The notes: a model not told the origin generated them from the letters alone. DNA of 8,465 nucleotides from an uncultured Bacilli bacterium (GCA_944331815.1 CALVIQ010000032.1:1-8465), one strand, 5' to 3'; shown: positions 1 to 6,008, counted from the first letter of the stretch. A program made the numbers and translations.

Positions 1-168
1 AAAGATATATTAAAAGGAGCTGGAAAAGTTAGTCATGAAGAAGCTTTAAATCATGCAAAAAAAGAATATGATAAATATAAAAATAGAATTGCATTAAAGC
101 CAAGTGAAGTAGAACTTCATTACTTACAAAGTATTAAAGATTTAGAAATGATTGATATCAAAAATTAG
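1..168 (+). CDS. RhuM-family protein, C-terminal end (5' end outside window)
   Basis: An open frame enters from the left edge and stops at TAG 166-168, giving 55 residues. They begin KDILKGAGKVSHEEAL, continue to HAKKEYDKYKNR, and end with a PSEVELHYLQSIKDLE tail. The glycine-x-VSHEEA segment followed by the EYxKY helix matches what I know of the C-terminus of RhuM (Salmonella pathogenicity island 3 'virulence RhuM' family) proteins, which usually run to about 330 residues. The molecular role of RhuM is not established. Many members sit in mobile or defence-associated regions of gut bacteria. The ending looks natural rather than truncated, because family members carry a similar charged tail. 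Only the last sixth of the gene is visible, so its integrity cannot be judged. A second, different RhuM C-terminus follows immediately downstream. Confidence 0.75.
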   Translation, partial: KDILKGAGKVSHEEALNHAKKEYDKYKNRIALKPSEVELHYLQSIKDLEMIDIKN

Positions 169-560
169 TCCTGTCATTCGGATTAACTAATTGGAAAAAC
201 TCTTCTGATGGTAAAATATTAAAAAGTGATGTAGGTATTGCTAAAAATTATTTAAATAAAAGAGAATTAGATGATTTAAATGATTTAGTTAATTTATATT
301 TAGATATTGCCGAAAATAGGGCAAAACGTCATATACCAATGAAAATGGAAGATTGGATTAAGTCTGTTGAAGATATTTTTAAAATCAATTTTTATAATAA
401 TTTAACTAATAAAGGTAGTGTTAGTCACAATGATGCAATAAAAAAAGCAGAAGATGAATATGAAAAATATAAAATAGTTCAAGATAAAAAATATATATCA
501 GATTTTGATAAATTATTGATAGAAACAAATAAAATAAAGAAAGGTGATGTCAATGCGTAA
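156..560 (+). pseudogene. RhuM-family protein, 5'-truncated remnant
   Basis: The frame is open from 156 (after TGA 153-155) to TAA 558-560. Recognisable similarity starts near 177 with FGLTNWKNSSDGKILKSD, then VGIAKNYLNKRELDDLNDLV, then IPMKMEDWIKSVEDIF, then GSVSHNDAIKKAEDEYEKY and a YISDFDKLL tail. These segments occur in this order in the C-terminal half of RhuM-family proteins. The N-terminal half, with its VAKFAT...YNLDMIISVGYRV core, is absent. No ATG precedes 339, and the ATG at 339 lies inside a conserved segment with no ribosome binding site, so it is probably not a start. I infer that a deletion joined the middle of this gene to the end of the preceding RhuM gene. The two C-termini are clearly different in sequence, so this is not a simple recent duplication. 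Its last 8 nt overlap the rubredoxin-like gene. A translated small fragment cannot be excluded. Confidence 0.72.
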
Positions 561-1146
561 GTATATTTGTCCAATTTGTGGATATGTTTATGATGAAGAA
601 AAAGAAGGAGTAAAATTTGATGATTTACCAGATGATTGGAAATGTCCATTATGTGGTGCACCTAAAAATTTATTCAAAGCAGAAGCTGTTGAAGTAGTTG
701 TAGAAGAACAAGAAGAAGAATTAAGAGAAATGAATTATGGTGAAGTAAGTGCTCTATGTAGTAGTTTAGCAAGTAGTTGTGAAAAACAATATTTACAAAA
801 AGAAGCAAAGTTATTTAAAAAATTAGCTAATTATTATAATAGTAAAGCTAAATTAGAAGGTAATTTTGAAGATTTAATTAATAAAATAAATAAAGATTTA
901 GATCTAAATTATAAAAAAGCAAGAGAAGTTTCACAAGAAAAACAAGATAGAGGATCTTTGCGTGTTATTACTTGGGGAGAAAAAGTTACAATGATTTTAA
1001 AATCATTAATTAATGAAGGAATACCTACTAATAAAAAAATATATGTATGTGAAGTTTGTGGTTTTGTTTATGTAGGCAATGAAAAACCGGAAATTTGTCC
1101 AGTATGCAAAGTACCTAATTTTAAATTAGTGGAGGTAGTAAGATGA
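553..1146 (+). CDS. Rubredoxin-like protein with two rubredoxin-type metal sites flanking a helical domain
   Basis: 197 residues. The N-terminal domain (1-40) is a rubredoxin: CPICGYVYD, then [15 protein letters not shown], giving Cys6, 9, 31 and 34. The loop between the two cysteine pairs is several residues shorter than in classical rubredoxins. Residues 45-155 are charged and helical, ending in a WGEKV segment. The C-terminal part (163-197) is the second short site, of the type found at rubrerythrin C-termini: VCEVCGFVY, then ICPVCKVPN, giving Cys166, 169, 182 and 185. The helical middle recalls rubrerythrin, but I do not see the paired ExxH motifs of a diiron site, so peroxidase activity is not supported. 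The likely role is cytoplasmic electron transfer or metal-dependent oxidative-stress handling in an anaerobe. ATG 553 is chosen over GTG 544 and ATG 547 because AAAGGTG (540-546) is well spaced from it. The stop TGA overlaps the next start as ATGA, so the two genes form a coupled operon. No convincing promoter is seen, and the leader lies inside the RhuM remnant. Confidence 0.85.
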   Translation: MRKYICPICGYVYDEEKEGVKFDDLPDDWKCPLCGAPKNLFKAEAVEVVVEEQEEELREMNYGEVSALCSSLASSCEKQYLQKEAKLFKKLANYYNSKAKLEGNFEDLINKINKDLDLNYKKAREVSQEKQDRGSLRVITWGEKVTMILKSLINEGIPTNKKIYVCEVCGFVYVGNEKPEICPVCKVPNFKLVEVVR

Positions 1147-1631
1147 GTGAATTAAGAGCAGTTCGTAATTTGAGAATTTGTAGTAAAGATTGCTTATGTT
1201 TATTTGTATGTCCAACTGGGGCTACTGATACAGAAACAGGACAAATCGATTTTGAGAAATGCATTGGTTGTGGAGCATGTAGTAAAGCATGTCCATCAGG
1301 TGCTATTTCAATGGTACCTTATAAATATCCAAAACAACAAAATAAAGATGAACTAGTTGTTGAAAAATTAAGAAGAATAATTAGTAGTAAAGTTGATCAA
1401 GAACAAATAGCACATTACATTTTTGAAAATAGTAATGATGAAAATGAAAAATTATTAGCTAAAATTTTAATGAAATCAAATAGATTGATAACTGAAGATT
1501 TATATCGTGAAGCGGGTTATAAGCTGCCTCAAAGTAATAATACTAAATTATTTTTAGAAAAATTATTAGAAAAAGATGATACTAATAAAGAAGATATTAA
1601 AAAGTTACTAGAATTATTGGATTTTAATTAA
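1143..1631 (+). CDS. 4Fe-4S dicluster ferredoxin-like protein with helical C-terminal extension
   Basis: 162 residues. Two cluster-binding motifs lie at the N-terminus. The first is Cys13, 17, 19 and 23, ending CPTGA. The second, [12 protein letters not shown] (Cys40, 43, 46, 50), is canonical CxxCxxCxxxCP. The first is unusual: it reads Cx3CxCx3CP, so its second cysteine is displaced by one residue. After residue 65 comes a charged alpha-helical extension of about 95 residues with no cysteine, including [23 protein letters not shown]. From memory, similar short proteins (AVRNL...[21 protein letters not shown]) occur in clostridial gut anaerobes, often near rubredoxin or rubrerythrin genes; I cannot verify this here. 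The likely role is a cytoplasmic electron carrier serving the coupled rubredoxin-like partner. GGAGGT (1131-1136) precedes ATG 1143 by 6 nt, and the gene overlaps the upstream stop by 4 nt. Confidence 0.88.
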   Translation: MSELRAVRNLRICSKDCLCLFVCPTGATDTETGQIDFEKCIGCGACSKACPSGAISMVPYKYPKQQNKDELVVEKLRRIISSKVDQEQIAHYIFENSNDENEKLLAKILMKSNRLITEDLYREAGYKLPQSNNTKLFLEKLLEKDDTNKEDIKKLLELLDFN

Positions 1632-1668
1632 AGTTACATAATTATTAATGATGTGAAATACAATTTAT

Positions 1669-1706
1669 AAAAAAATTAATTTAATTATTGAATTAATTTT
1701 TTTATT
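1669..1706 (+). terminator. Rho-independent terminator after the rubredoxin-ferredoxin operon
   Basis: A perfect 13-bp A/T stem (1669-1681 with 1691-1703) with a 9-nt loop; the right arm ends in a run of seven T. It begins 37 nt after the ferredoxin stop. The stem has no G-C pairs, but its length and T-tract make termination likely. Confidence 0.7.
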
Positions 1707-1766
1707 ATGTGTTAAAGATATTTTAATAAAATTTTTATATAATTGTTTGATGTAAATTAGAGATAA

Positions 1767-1795
1767 TTGACATGTTAGCTGTTTTGTGTTACTAT
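1767..1795 (+). promoter_or_regulatory. Sigma-A-type promoter for the 153-aa gene
   Basis: A perfect -35 TTGACA (1767-1772), a 17-bp spacer and a -10 TACTAT (1790-1795). Transcription would start near 1802, just before the AGGAGG ribosome binding site at 1807-1812. The rest of the 189-nt gap holds only the upstream terminator and otherwise unremarkable A/T-rich sequence. Confidence 0.8.
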
Positions 1796-1820
1796 ACATA
1801 GCACTCAGGAGGAAATTAAT

Positions 1821-2282
1821 ATGTTTTTAGGCGTTGTTAGAGAAATAAAAAATAATTGCCCAATAAATGGAATTTGTGAAAAAGTAAGTGAAAATAAATT
1901 GTGTATAGATTTTTTAGACGAAAATGGAATTTTAAAAACTATTTTTGTTATAAAAAAATTTGATGTAATTCCAGGTGATTTAGTTATTATTGATTATATT
2001 AATAATGAGTGGATTATAAAAGAAATAAAAACTTTAGTTAGATCAAGAAAATGTGTTTTGTCTGTTACTGAAATGTTACAACTAGATAGATTAATTGAAC
2101 AAGAAAAAATGAAATTAAATGAACTTAAAAGAATGATTAATACAAATGATAGAAGTGATATTAATGCTCATTTATTTTATGATGCTATATATAGAGAAAA
2201 AATATTATTGATGTTATCACAAACATTAGATTGTGAATTAAGTGATAACGAAAAAAGAATTGCGTTTGTTATATCAAAATAA
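1821..2282 (+). CDS. Hypothetical protein, beta-rich N-terminus and coiled-coil C-terminus
   Basis: 153 residues; I do not recognise the family. Residues 1-70 read as beta strands (MFLGVVREIKN, KLCIDFLDENG, KTIFVIKKFDVIPGDLVIID, EWIIKEI), resembling a small barrel such as an OB- or SH3-like fold. That reading is an impression from the hydrophobic alternation and the PGDLV turn. Residues 80-152 are helical and charged, with a probable coiled coil around 85-107. There is no signal peptide or membrane segment, so it is probably cytoplasmic. ATG 1821 follows AGGAGG (1807-1812) with an 8-nt gap and a near-consensus promoter, so it is likely a well-expressed single-gene unit. A bidirectional terminator lies directly downstream, and the next gene is convergent, so the neighbours give no functional hint. 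A nucleic-acid-binding role is possible but unsupported. Confidence 0.8.
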   Translation: MFLGVVREIKNNCPINGICEKVSENKLCIDFLDENGILKTIFVIKKFDVIPGDLVIIDYINNEWIIKEIKTLVRSRKCVLSVTEMLQLDRLIEQEKMKLNELKRMINTNDRSDINAHLFYDAIYREKILLMLSQTLDCELSDNEKRIAFVISK

Positions 2283-2293
2283 AGAATTAAATG

Positions 2294-2330
2294 AATTAAA
2301 AAAGTATAGGAAATCTATACTTTTTTAATT
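2294..2330. terminator. Bidirectional terminator between convergent genes
   Basis: A perfect 16-bp stem (2294-2309 with 2315-2330), loop GAAAT, with a GTATAG/CTATAC core and A6/T6 tracts on the two arms. It is symmetrical enough to stop transcription from both sides. It serves the 153-aa gene (+) and the UV endonuclease gene (-), whose stop codon at 2325-2327 lies inside the right arm. Confidence 0.9.
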
Positions 2331-3245
2331 TATAAAAGTTGTATCATCAATAAATTTATAATTATGATATCTTAATAATCGTACTAATCTAAATAAGGCT
2401 TCATCTTTGGCTTTAGCTTCCAGCATAATATCTAAATCAATATTTTTAACTTTATTCAAAAAATGAATGAAATCATCAATATTAATATAATCATGATGTG
2501 ATCTGAAATCTTTTTTAGTATTATTTTTAGAAGAAGAAAAATGAATTTTGGGTGTCGTTTTCCAAGTATTAAAAATATCTATTAAGTAACCATCAATGTT
2601 ACAGACATTATTACAAATGTGATGATGATAATCTAATACTAAAGGAATATTTAATTTGTTACATATGTATAAACAATCTAAAACATTATATATTTTATCA
2701 TCATTTTCAATTGCTATACATTCTTGAATATATTTAGGTAATTTGTAAAAATTATTAATAAATCTTTTGATACTATTTTGTTTTCCTAGAACACTACTAC
2801 CAACATGTAAAATTATTGTTTTATTTTCAATGTTTAATGCATCTAAAATTTTATAATGATATTCTAATATTTCAAAAGTGTTTTCTAACACTTCTTTTTT
2901 AGTACTATTTAAAACACAAAATTGATCAGGATGAACATCAACACGCATATTATTTTTTTTGATTTTATGCCCTATTTCTTGGTAAATATTTTTATATTTA
3001 TCAATATAATCAAAGATAATATCTTTTTTTGTAGCAAGTGGTATTAGTTTAGATGTTAATCTATAAAAATGAATATTATTTTTAATATTATAATCAATTA
3101 TTTTGTTTAAATTATTTAAATTTTCTAAAATTATTTTATCTATTTTATCTAAATCATTATTCTTAATATATTCTGTATATGTAATTGTTTTAGAACAAGT
3201 AATATTTAATGTGTTTGAAATAGATACATAACCTAATCTTATCAT
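2325..3245 (-). CDS. uvsE: UV damage endonuclease UvsE/UVDE
   Basis: 306 residues, close to the usual bacterial UvsE length. UvsE nicks DNA immediately 5' of UV photoproducts and some other lesions, starting excision repair without UvrABC. The metal-binding TIM-barrel residues appear in family order: HPDQF at 105-109, HVGSS from His147, ENDD from Glu180, DYHHH at 205-209, KIHFSSS from Lys233 with His235, DFRSHHDY with His250, and EAKAKDEAL from Glu276. These line up, with small offsets, with the ligands I recall from the Thermus thermophilus structure, including the Lys of the KIH motif that is modified there. The start ATG (3243-3245) has GGTGA 5 nt upstream. A 76-aa ORF precedes it on the same strand, with a weak terminator-like hairpin in the 49-nt gap. 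It therefore may be expressed by read-through from the promoter at 3550-3578 or from an unseen promoter of its own. No LexA-like operator was recognised. The gene appears intact. Confidence 0.93.
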   Translation of the reverse strand: MIRLGYVSISNTLNITCSKTITYTEYIKNNDLDKIDKIILENLNNLNKIIDYNIKNNIHFYRLTSKLIPLATKKDIIFDYIDKYKNIYQEIGHKIKKNNMRVDVHPDQFCVLNSTKKEVLENTFEILEYHYKILDALNIENKTIILHVGSSVLGKQNSIKRFINNFYKLPKYIQECIAIENDDKIYNVLDCLYICNKLNIPLVLDYHHHICNNVCNIDGYLIDIFNTWKTTPKIHFSSSKNNTKKDFRSHHDYINIDDFIHFLNKVKNIDLDIMLEAKAKDEALFRLVRLLRYHNYKFIDDTTFIN

Positions 3246-3268
3246 TTTATCACCATTAATAATATGGT

Positions 3269-3298
3269 AAAAAAAAATAATTTCATTTACGAAATTAT
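3269..3298 (-). terminator. Weak terminator or attenuator between the 76-aa ORF and uvsE
   Basis: Read on the minus strand: ATAATTTC, a 6-nt loop, GAAATTAT, then a run of T (A-tract 3269-3277 on the plus strand). The 8-bp stem holds a single G-C pair and overlaps the stop codon of the 76-aa ORF. It may end most transcripts while letting some reach uvsE. Confidence 0.5.
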
Positions 3299-3525
3299 CT
3301 TACAAATGAGTAATTTGATGTTTCAGTACCTTTGTTTGAAAGCATATCTTCTAAACTAGTATGTATATTAAATGAATCTGATGTTAATAATGTTTGAACA
3401 AAACATAAAAATTCTTCATCATTAAGTGGTAATGAAACAATAAATTGTTTTTTTTGTTTTGTATTCAATGTTTCAAAATAAGGTTTACAAGTTTTAGCAT
3501 ATTCCTTAATTTTATCTATATTCAT
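3295..3525 (-). CDS. Small hypothetical protein (76 aa)
   Basis: 76 residues of no recognised family. Residues 1-60 are predominantly helical and charged (IDKIKEYAKTCKPYFETL, then KQKKQFIVSLPLNDEEFLCFVQTLL). The last 15 are polar and probably disordered. Two cysteines (13 and 41) do not form a metal motif. There is no signal peptide or membrane segment. Evidence that it is real: a strong purine ribosome binding site (minus strand AGAGGGGG, ending 5 nt before the ATG), a near-consensus promoter, and a hairpin-T-tract over its stop codon. It is the first gene of the unit leading to uvsE. It could be a regulator or accessory of that gene, but nothing in the sequence shows this. Confidence 0.7.
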   Translation of the reverse strand: MNIDKIKEYAKTCKPYFETLNTKQKKQFIVSLPLNDEEFLCFVQTLLTSDSFNIHTSLEDMLSNKGTETSNYSFVR

Positions 3526-3549
3526 ATTATCCCCCTCTTTCGGGTTGGT

Positions 3550-3578
3550 ATTCTATCATAAAATTAATATATTGTCAA
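3550..3578 (-). promoter_or_regulatory. Promoter of the 76-aa ORF / uvsE unit
   Basis: On the minus strand: TTGACA (3578-3573), a 17-bp spacer and TAGAAT (3555-3550), with a TG one base upstream of the -10 making it an extended -10. The predicted start near 3543 leaves a leader of about 18 nt carrying the ribosome binding site. Confidence 0.82.
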
Positions 3579-3590
3579 ATTATCATAAAA
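3554..3590. repeat. Direct repeat TATCATAAAA between divergent promoters
   Basis: Exact 10-bp copies at 3554-3563 and 3581-3590, with starts 27 bp apart. The first overlaps the -10 and spacer of the minus-strand promoter. The second lies between the two -35 boxes. It could be a paired operator, but A/T-rich repeats of this length can occur by chance. Confidence 0.35.
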
Positions 3591-3595
3591 ATCTA

Positions 3596-3624
3596 TTGTT
3601 TACTTTAATTTTTTTTAGTAAAAT
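3596..3624 (+). promoter_or_regulatory. Promoter of the EamA-type transporter gene
   Basis: TTGTTT (3596-3601), a 17-bp spacer and TAAAAT (3619-3624). It is back to back with the uvsE-unit promoter, with 17 bp between the two -35 boxes. Transcription would start near 3631, just before the GAAGGTGA ribosome binding site. Confidence 0.6.
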
Positions 3625-3644
3625 AATAACTGAAGGTGAATTGT

Positions 3645-4502
3645 ATGAATATATTTAATTCTTGGCAATATTGGACGATTCTTTATTTAATATCTTCAAT
3701 TATATTTGCAAGAGCATTTAAAAAAGCAAATAGAAATATGAAAAATGCTGGTTCATTAACTATTTTAATTGAATTTTTTACAGCTATATTCGCAATTTTT
3801 TTAATACCTTTTTTTGAGTTTAAATTTACAACTGATTTAAACATATATTTAATTTTATTTGTCGTTACAATTTTATATGCTGTGACAGATAGGTTAAATA
3901 TTGAAGCAAGATATGGATTAGATCCATCTATTTTTAGTATGCTTAAACAATCTTCTACAGTTTATTTAATTATCTTTGGTTTCATATTTTTAAAAGAAGA
4001 ATTTTTAATAAATAAATTAATAGGTTCAATTGTTATTATCTTGGCTAATTTAATATTGTTTTTTGAAAAAGGAAAATTTAAAATTAATAAATATTATGTT
4101 TTAACGTTTATATCTAATTTATTATTTGCTGTTGCAATGCTTATAAATGTTAATATATCAGAAAACTTTAATTTAGCTATTTATACAATATTTACTGTAT
4201 TGATACCAGCATTTTATATTTTTATTTTTGGTAAGCATACAATTAAAGGTTTAGTAACTGAATTTAATTTATATGATAAAAAATGTTTTATTTTATCTGG
4301 ATTTACTTGGTGTTTAATGCTTATTTCTTCCGTTAAGGCTTATCAAGTAGGTAATGTCACAGTTGTAGCTTCTTTATTATCTTTAACTGGAATAATTAAT
4401 GCTTTGATTGAATATTTTTTTTATCATGATAAAAGTAAAGTTAAACAAAAAATTATTGCAGCTATATTAACGGTAATTGGAGTAATATTAATAAAAAGTT
4501 AG
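3645..4502 (+). CDS. EamA/DMT-superfamily membrane transporter
   Basis: 285 residues, the usual length for the drug/metabolite transporter superfamily, with about ten hydrophobic segments arranged as two repeats of five. Family-like features include the end of the first half, IFSMLKQSSTVYLIIFGFIFLKEEF (about 97-120), where a helix pair ends in the LKEE turn. The matching site in the second half is KAYQVGNVTVVASLLSLTGIINALIEYFF (231-259). The first helix of the first repeat is followed by a basic stretch (about 24-34). It sits in the cytoplasmic membrane. The substrate is unknown; relatives export amino acids, nucleosides or other metabolites. ATG 3645 is preferred to the in-frame GTG at 3636 because GAAGGTGA (3632-3639) covers that GTG and is spaced 5 nt from the ATG. 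It is a single-gene unit. Its stop TAG lies in a terminator shared with the convergent ABC operon, with a 4-nt overlap. Confidence 0.85.
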   Translation: MNIFNSWQYWTILYLISSIIFARAFKKANRNMKNAGSLTILIEFFTAIFAIFLIPFFEFKFTTDLNIYLILFVVTILYAVTDRLNIEARYGLDPSIFSMLKQSSTVYLIIFGFIFLKEEFLINKLIGSIVIILANLILFFEKGKFKINKYYVLTFISNLLFAVAMLINVNISENFNLAIYTIFTVLIPAFYIFIFGKHTIKGLVTEFNLYDKKCFILSGFTWCLMLISSVKAYQVGNVTVVASLLSLTGIINALIEYFFYHDKSKVKQKIIAAILTVIGVILIKS

Positions 4503-4522
4503 TTTTTGACTAACTTTTTTTC
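4493..4522. terminator. Bidirectional terminator shared by two convergent operons
   Basis: 10-bp stem AAAAAGTTAG/CTAACTTTTT (4493-4502 with 4510-4519), 7-nt loop, and a T8 run to 4522 on the plus strand. Both stop codons (TAG 4500-4502 on +, TAA at 4501-4499 on -) are inside the left arm, so the two coding regions and the terminator overlap. Confidence 0.85.
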
Positions 4523-5284
4523 AATAAATAAAACAAAATTATACATAATTACAGCAACAAGACATAGTATTATTGTTCCAGTAATAACTAAATCTAAATT
4601 AAATACTTGCGAACCATACATTATTAAATAACCGATTCCTTCTTTTGATACTAAAAATTCACCCATGATAACACCAATTAAAGACATACTAATATTAACT
4701 TTAAAACAACTAATTATATTTGGTAAAGTGGCAGGTAATATTAATTTTGTATATATTTGTTGGGTATTCGCTTTAAATGTTTTCATTAGTTTTATTTTAA
4801 TTGGATCAACGCTAATAAAACCTTGATAAACAGTTATAATTGTAATAATCGTTGATATTAATAATGCCATTACAATAATTGATTGCATACCAGCTCCTAC
4901 CCATATAATTAAAATTGGTCCTAAAGCAACTTTTGGTAAACTATTTAATACTGTCAAATACGGATCAATTACTTTAGCAAAAAACTTATTCCACCACATT
5001 ATAGTAGCTATTAAAATGCCTAGTAGAGTTCCCAATATAAAACTAATAAAAGTTTCATAAATCGTTATAAAAATATGATTATATAAATTATTTGCGTTAT
5101 GTAGGCTTATTAAACTTTCTATTACTCTTTTAGGAGATGAAAAAATAAATGGATTAATTATTTTGTAATCAGATAATAATTGCCAAATAATAATAAACAA
5201 AATTAAAATACTAAATTGAGTTAATTTAATTAAAAGACTATTTCTTTTAATTTTTTTTAAATAATTAATATGTTCCTTAGTCAT
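4499..5284 (-). CDS. ABC importer permease, SsuC/TauC-like
   Basis: 261 residues, normal for the nitrate/sulfonate/taurine-type importer permeases. It has about six membrane segments, beginning with one at about 22-38. The cytoplasmic coupling region at about 167-190 (MKTFKANTQQIYTKLILPATLP) corresponds to the EAA loop, although the usual EAA...G is degenerate here, with Lys in place of the glycine. The C-terminal GEFLVSKEGIGYLIMYGSQVFNLDLV (208-233) is very typical of SsuC/TauC/ThiX relatives. Possible substrates are sulfonates, thiamine pyrimidine precursors, riboflavin or similar small organics; the sequence does not decide. ATG 5284 is used, because an upstream TTG at 5290 has no better ribosome binding site. 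The start overlaps the ATPase gene by 8 nt, so translation is coupled. No substrate-binding protein gene is present on either side. Confidence 0.88.
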   Translation of the reverse strand: MTKEHINYLKKIKRNSLLIKLTQFSILILFIIIWQLLSDYKIINPFIFSSPKRVIESLISLHNANNLYNHIFITIYETFISFILGTLLGILIATIMWWNKFFAKVIDPYLTVLNSLPKVALGPILIIWVGAGMQSIIVMALLISTIITIITVYQGFISVDPIKIKLMKTFKANTQQIYTKLILPATLPNIISCFKVNISMSLIGVIMGEFLVSKEGIGYLIMYGSQVFNLDLVITGTIILCLVAVIMYNFVLFIEKKLVKN

Positions 5285-6008
5285 AATCAATCTCTTTCCA
5301 TATTAAATCATAATAATAAGCAAATTCTTTTGCTTTTCTATTATTAATTGGTGTACTTTTGTCAGTTAAATTAATGTCAATTATTTTTTTTATAACACTT
5401 GGTCTTTTTGATAATACGATAATTCTATCAGCCATACTTATTGCTTCAGCAATATCGTGAGTAACCATTATTGCAGATTTTTTTTCTTTTTTAATTATGT
5501 TATAAACATCATCTGATACTTTTAATCTCGTTTGATAATCTAATGCACTGAAAGGTTCATCTAACAGTAATATGTCAGGTTTAGTAGCAAGAGTTCTAAT
5601 TAAAGCAACTCTTTGTCTCATACCACCAGAAAGATTATTAGGGTAACTATTAATAAAATCTTTTAATCCATAAGTGTTTAATAGTTTTAAAACATAATCT
5701 TTATTATCCATTTTATTTATTTCTAATCCTAATAAGCAATTATCTAAAACTGTTTTCCAATTAAATAAAGCATCTTGCTGTAACATATAACCTAATTTGA
5801 TATTATCATTAATTATTATTTCTCCATCTGATTTGGTATCTAAATTAGCTAAAATATTTAAAATAGTACTTTTACCACATCCACTAGGTCCTACAATTGC
5901 TACAAATTCATTATCATTTAATTCAAATGAAAAATCATCAATAGCTTTTGTTTCAGAAGTTTTTGTATGATATATTTTACTTAAATTTTTAATTGTTAGG
6001 ATACTCAT
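5277..6008 (-). CDS. ABC importer ATP-binding protein, SsuB/TauB-like
   Basis: 243 residues with a complete nucleotide-binding domain: Walker A GPSGCGKST (40-48), Q-loop YMLQQDALFNW with Gln78, signature LSGGMRQR (126-133), Walker B DILLLDEP (145-152), D-loop SALD, and the switch histidine in VTHD (His184). The FNW segment after the Q-loop and the MRQRVALIRTLA run are typical of the nitrate/sulfonate/taurine importer subgroup. It powers the permease encoded by the overlapping downstream gene and sits on the inner face of the cytoplasmic membrane. The start ATG has minus-strand AAAGGAG about 8 nt upstream, and it is the first gene of a two-gene unit. A perfect TATAAT lies upstream, but no riboswitch-like structure was recognised in the 112-nt divergent gap, so control by thiamine or another ligand is not supported. 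Confidence 0.93.
   Translation of the reverse strand: MSILTIKNLSKIYHTKTSETKAIDDFSFELNDNEFVAIVGPSGCGKSTILNILANLDTKSDGEIIINDNIKLGYMLQQDALFNWKTVLDNCLLGLEINKMDNKDYVLKLLNTYGLKDFINSYPNNLSGGMRQRVALIRTLATKPDILLLDEPFSALDYQTRLKVSDDVYNIIKKEKKSAIMVTHDIAEAISMADRIIVLSKRPSVIKKIIDINLTDKSTPINNRKAKEFAYYYDLIWKEIDYD

Noticed and set aside
505..535. Possible promoter TTGATA ... TAAAAT before the rubredoxin-like gene
   Set aside because: The spacer would be 19 bp and the start of transcription near 542 would cut into the ribosome binding site; too weak to list.
339..560. Short gene starting at ATG 339
   Set aside because: This ATG is inside a conserved RhuM segment (IPMKMEDW), has no ribosome binding site, and similarity continues upstream to about 177, so it is not a genuine start.
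479..661. 60-codon open frame on the minus strand
   Set aside because: It lies opposite the RhuM remnant and the rubredoxin codons, has no ribosome binding site, and its composition is that of an antisense shadow.
1143..1146. Mycoplasma-type code with TGA as tryptophan
   Set aside because: TGA 1144-1146 ends the rubredoxin-like gene exactly at the ATGA overlap, and tryptophans throughout the window use TGG.
3636..3644. GTG 3636 as the transporter start
   Set aside because: The codon is part of the GAAGGTGA ribosome binding site that serves ATG 3645.
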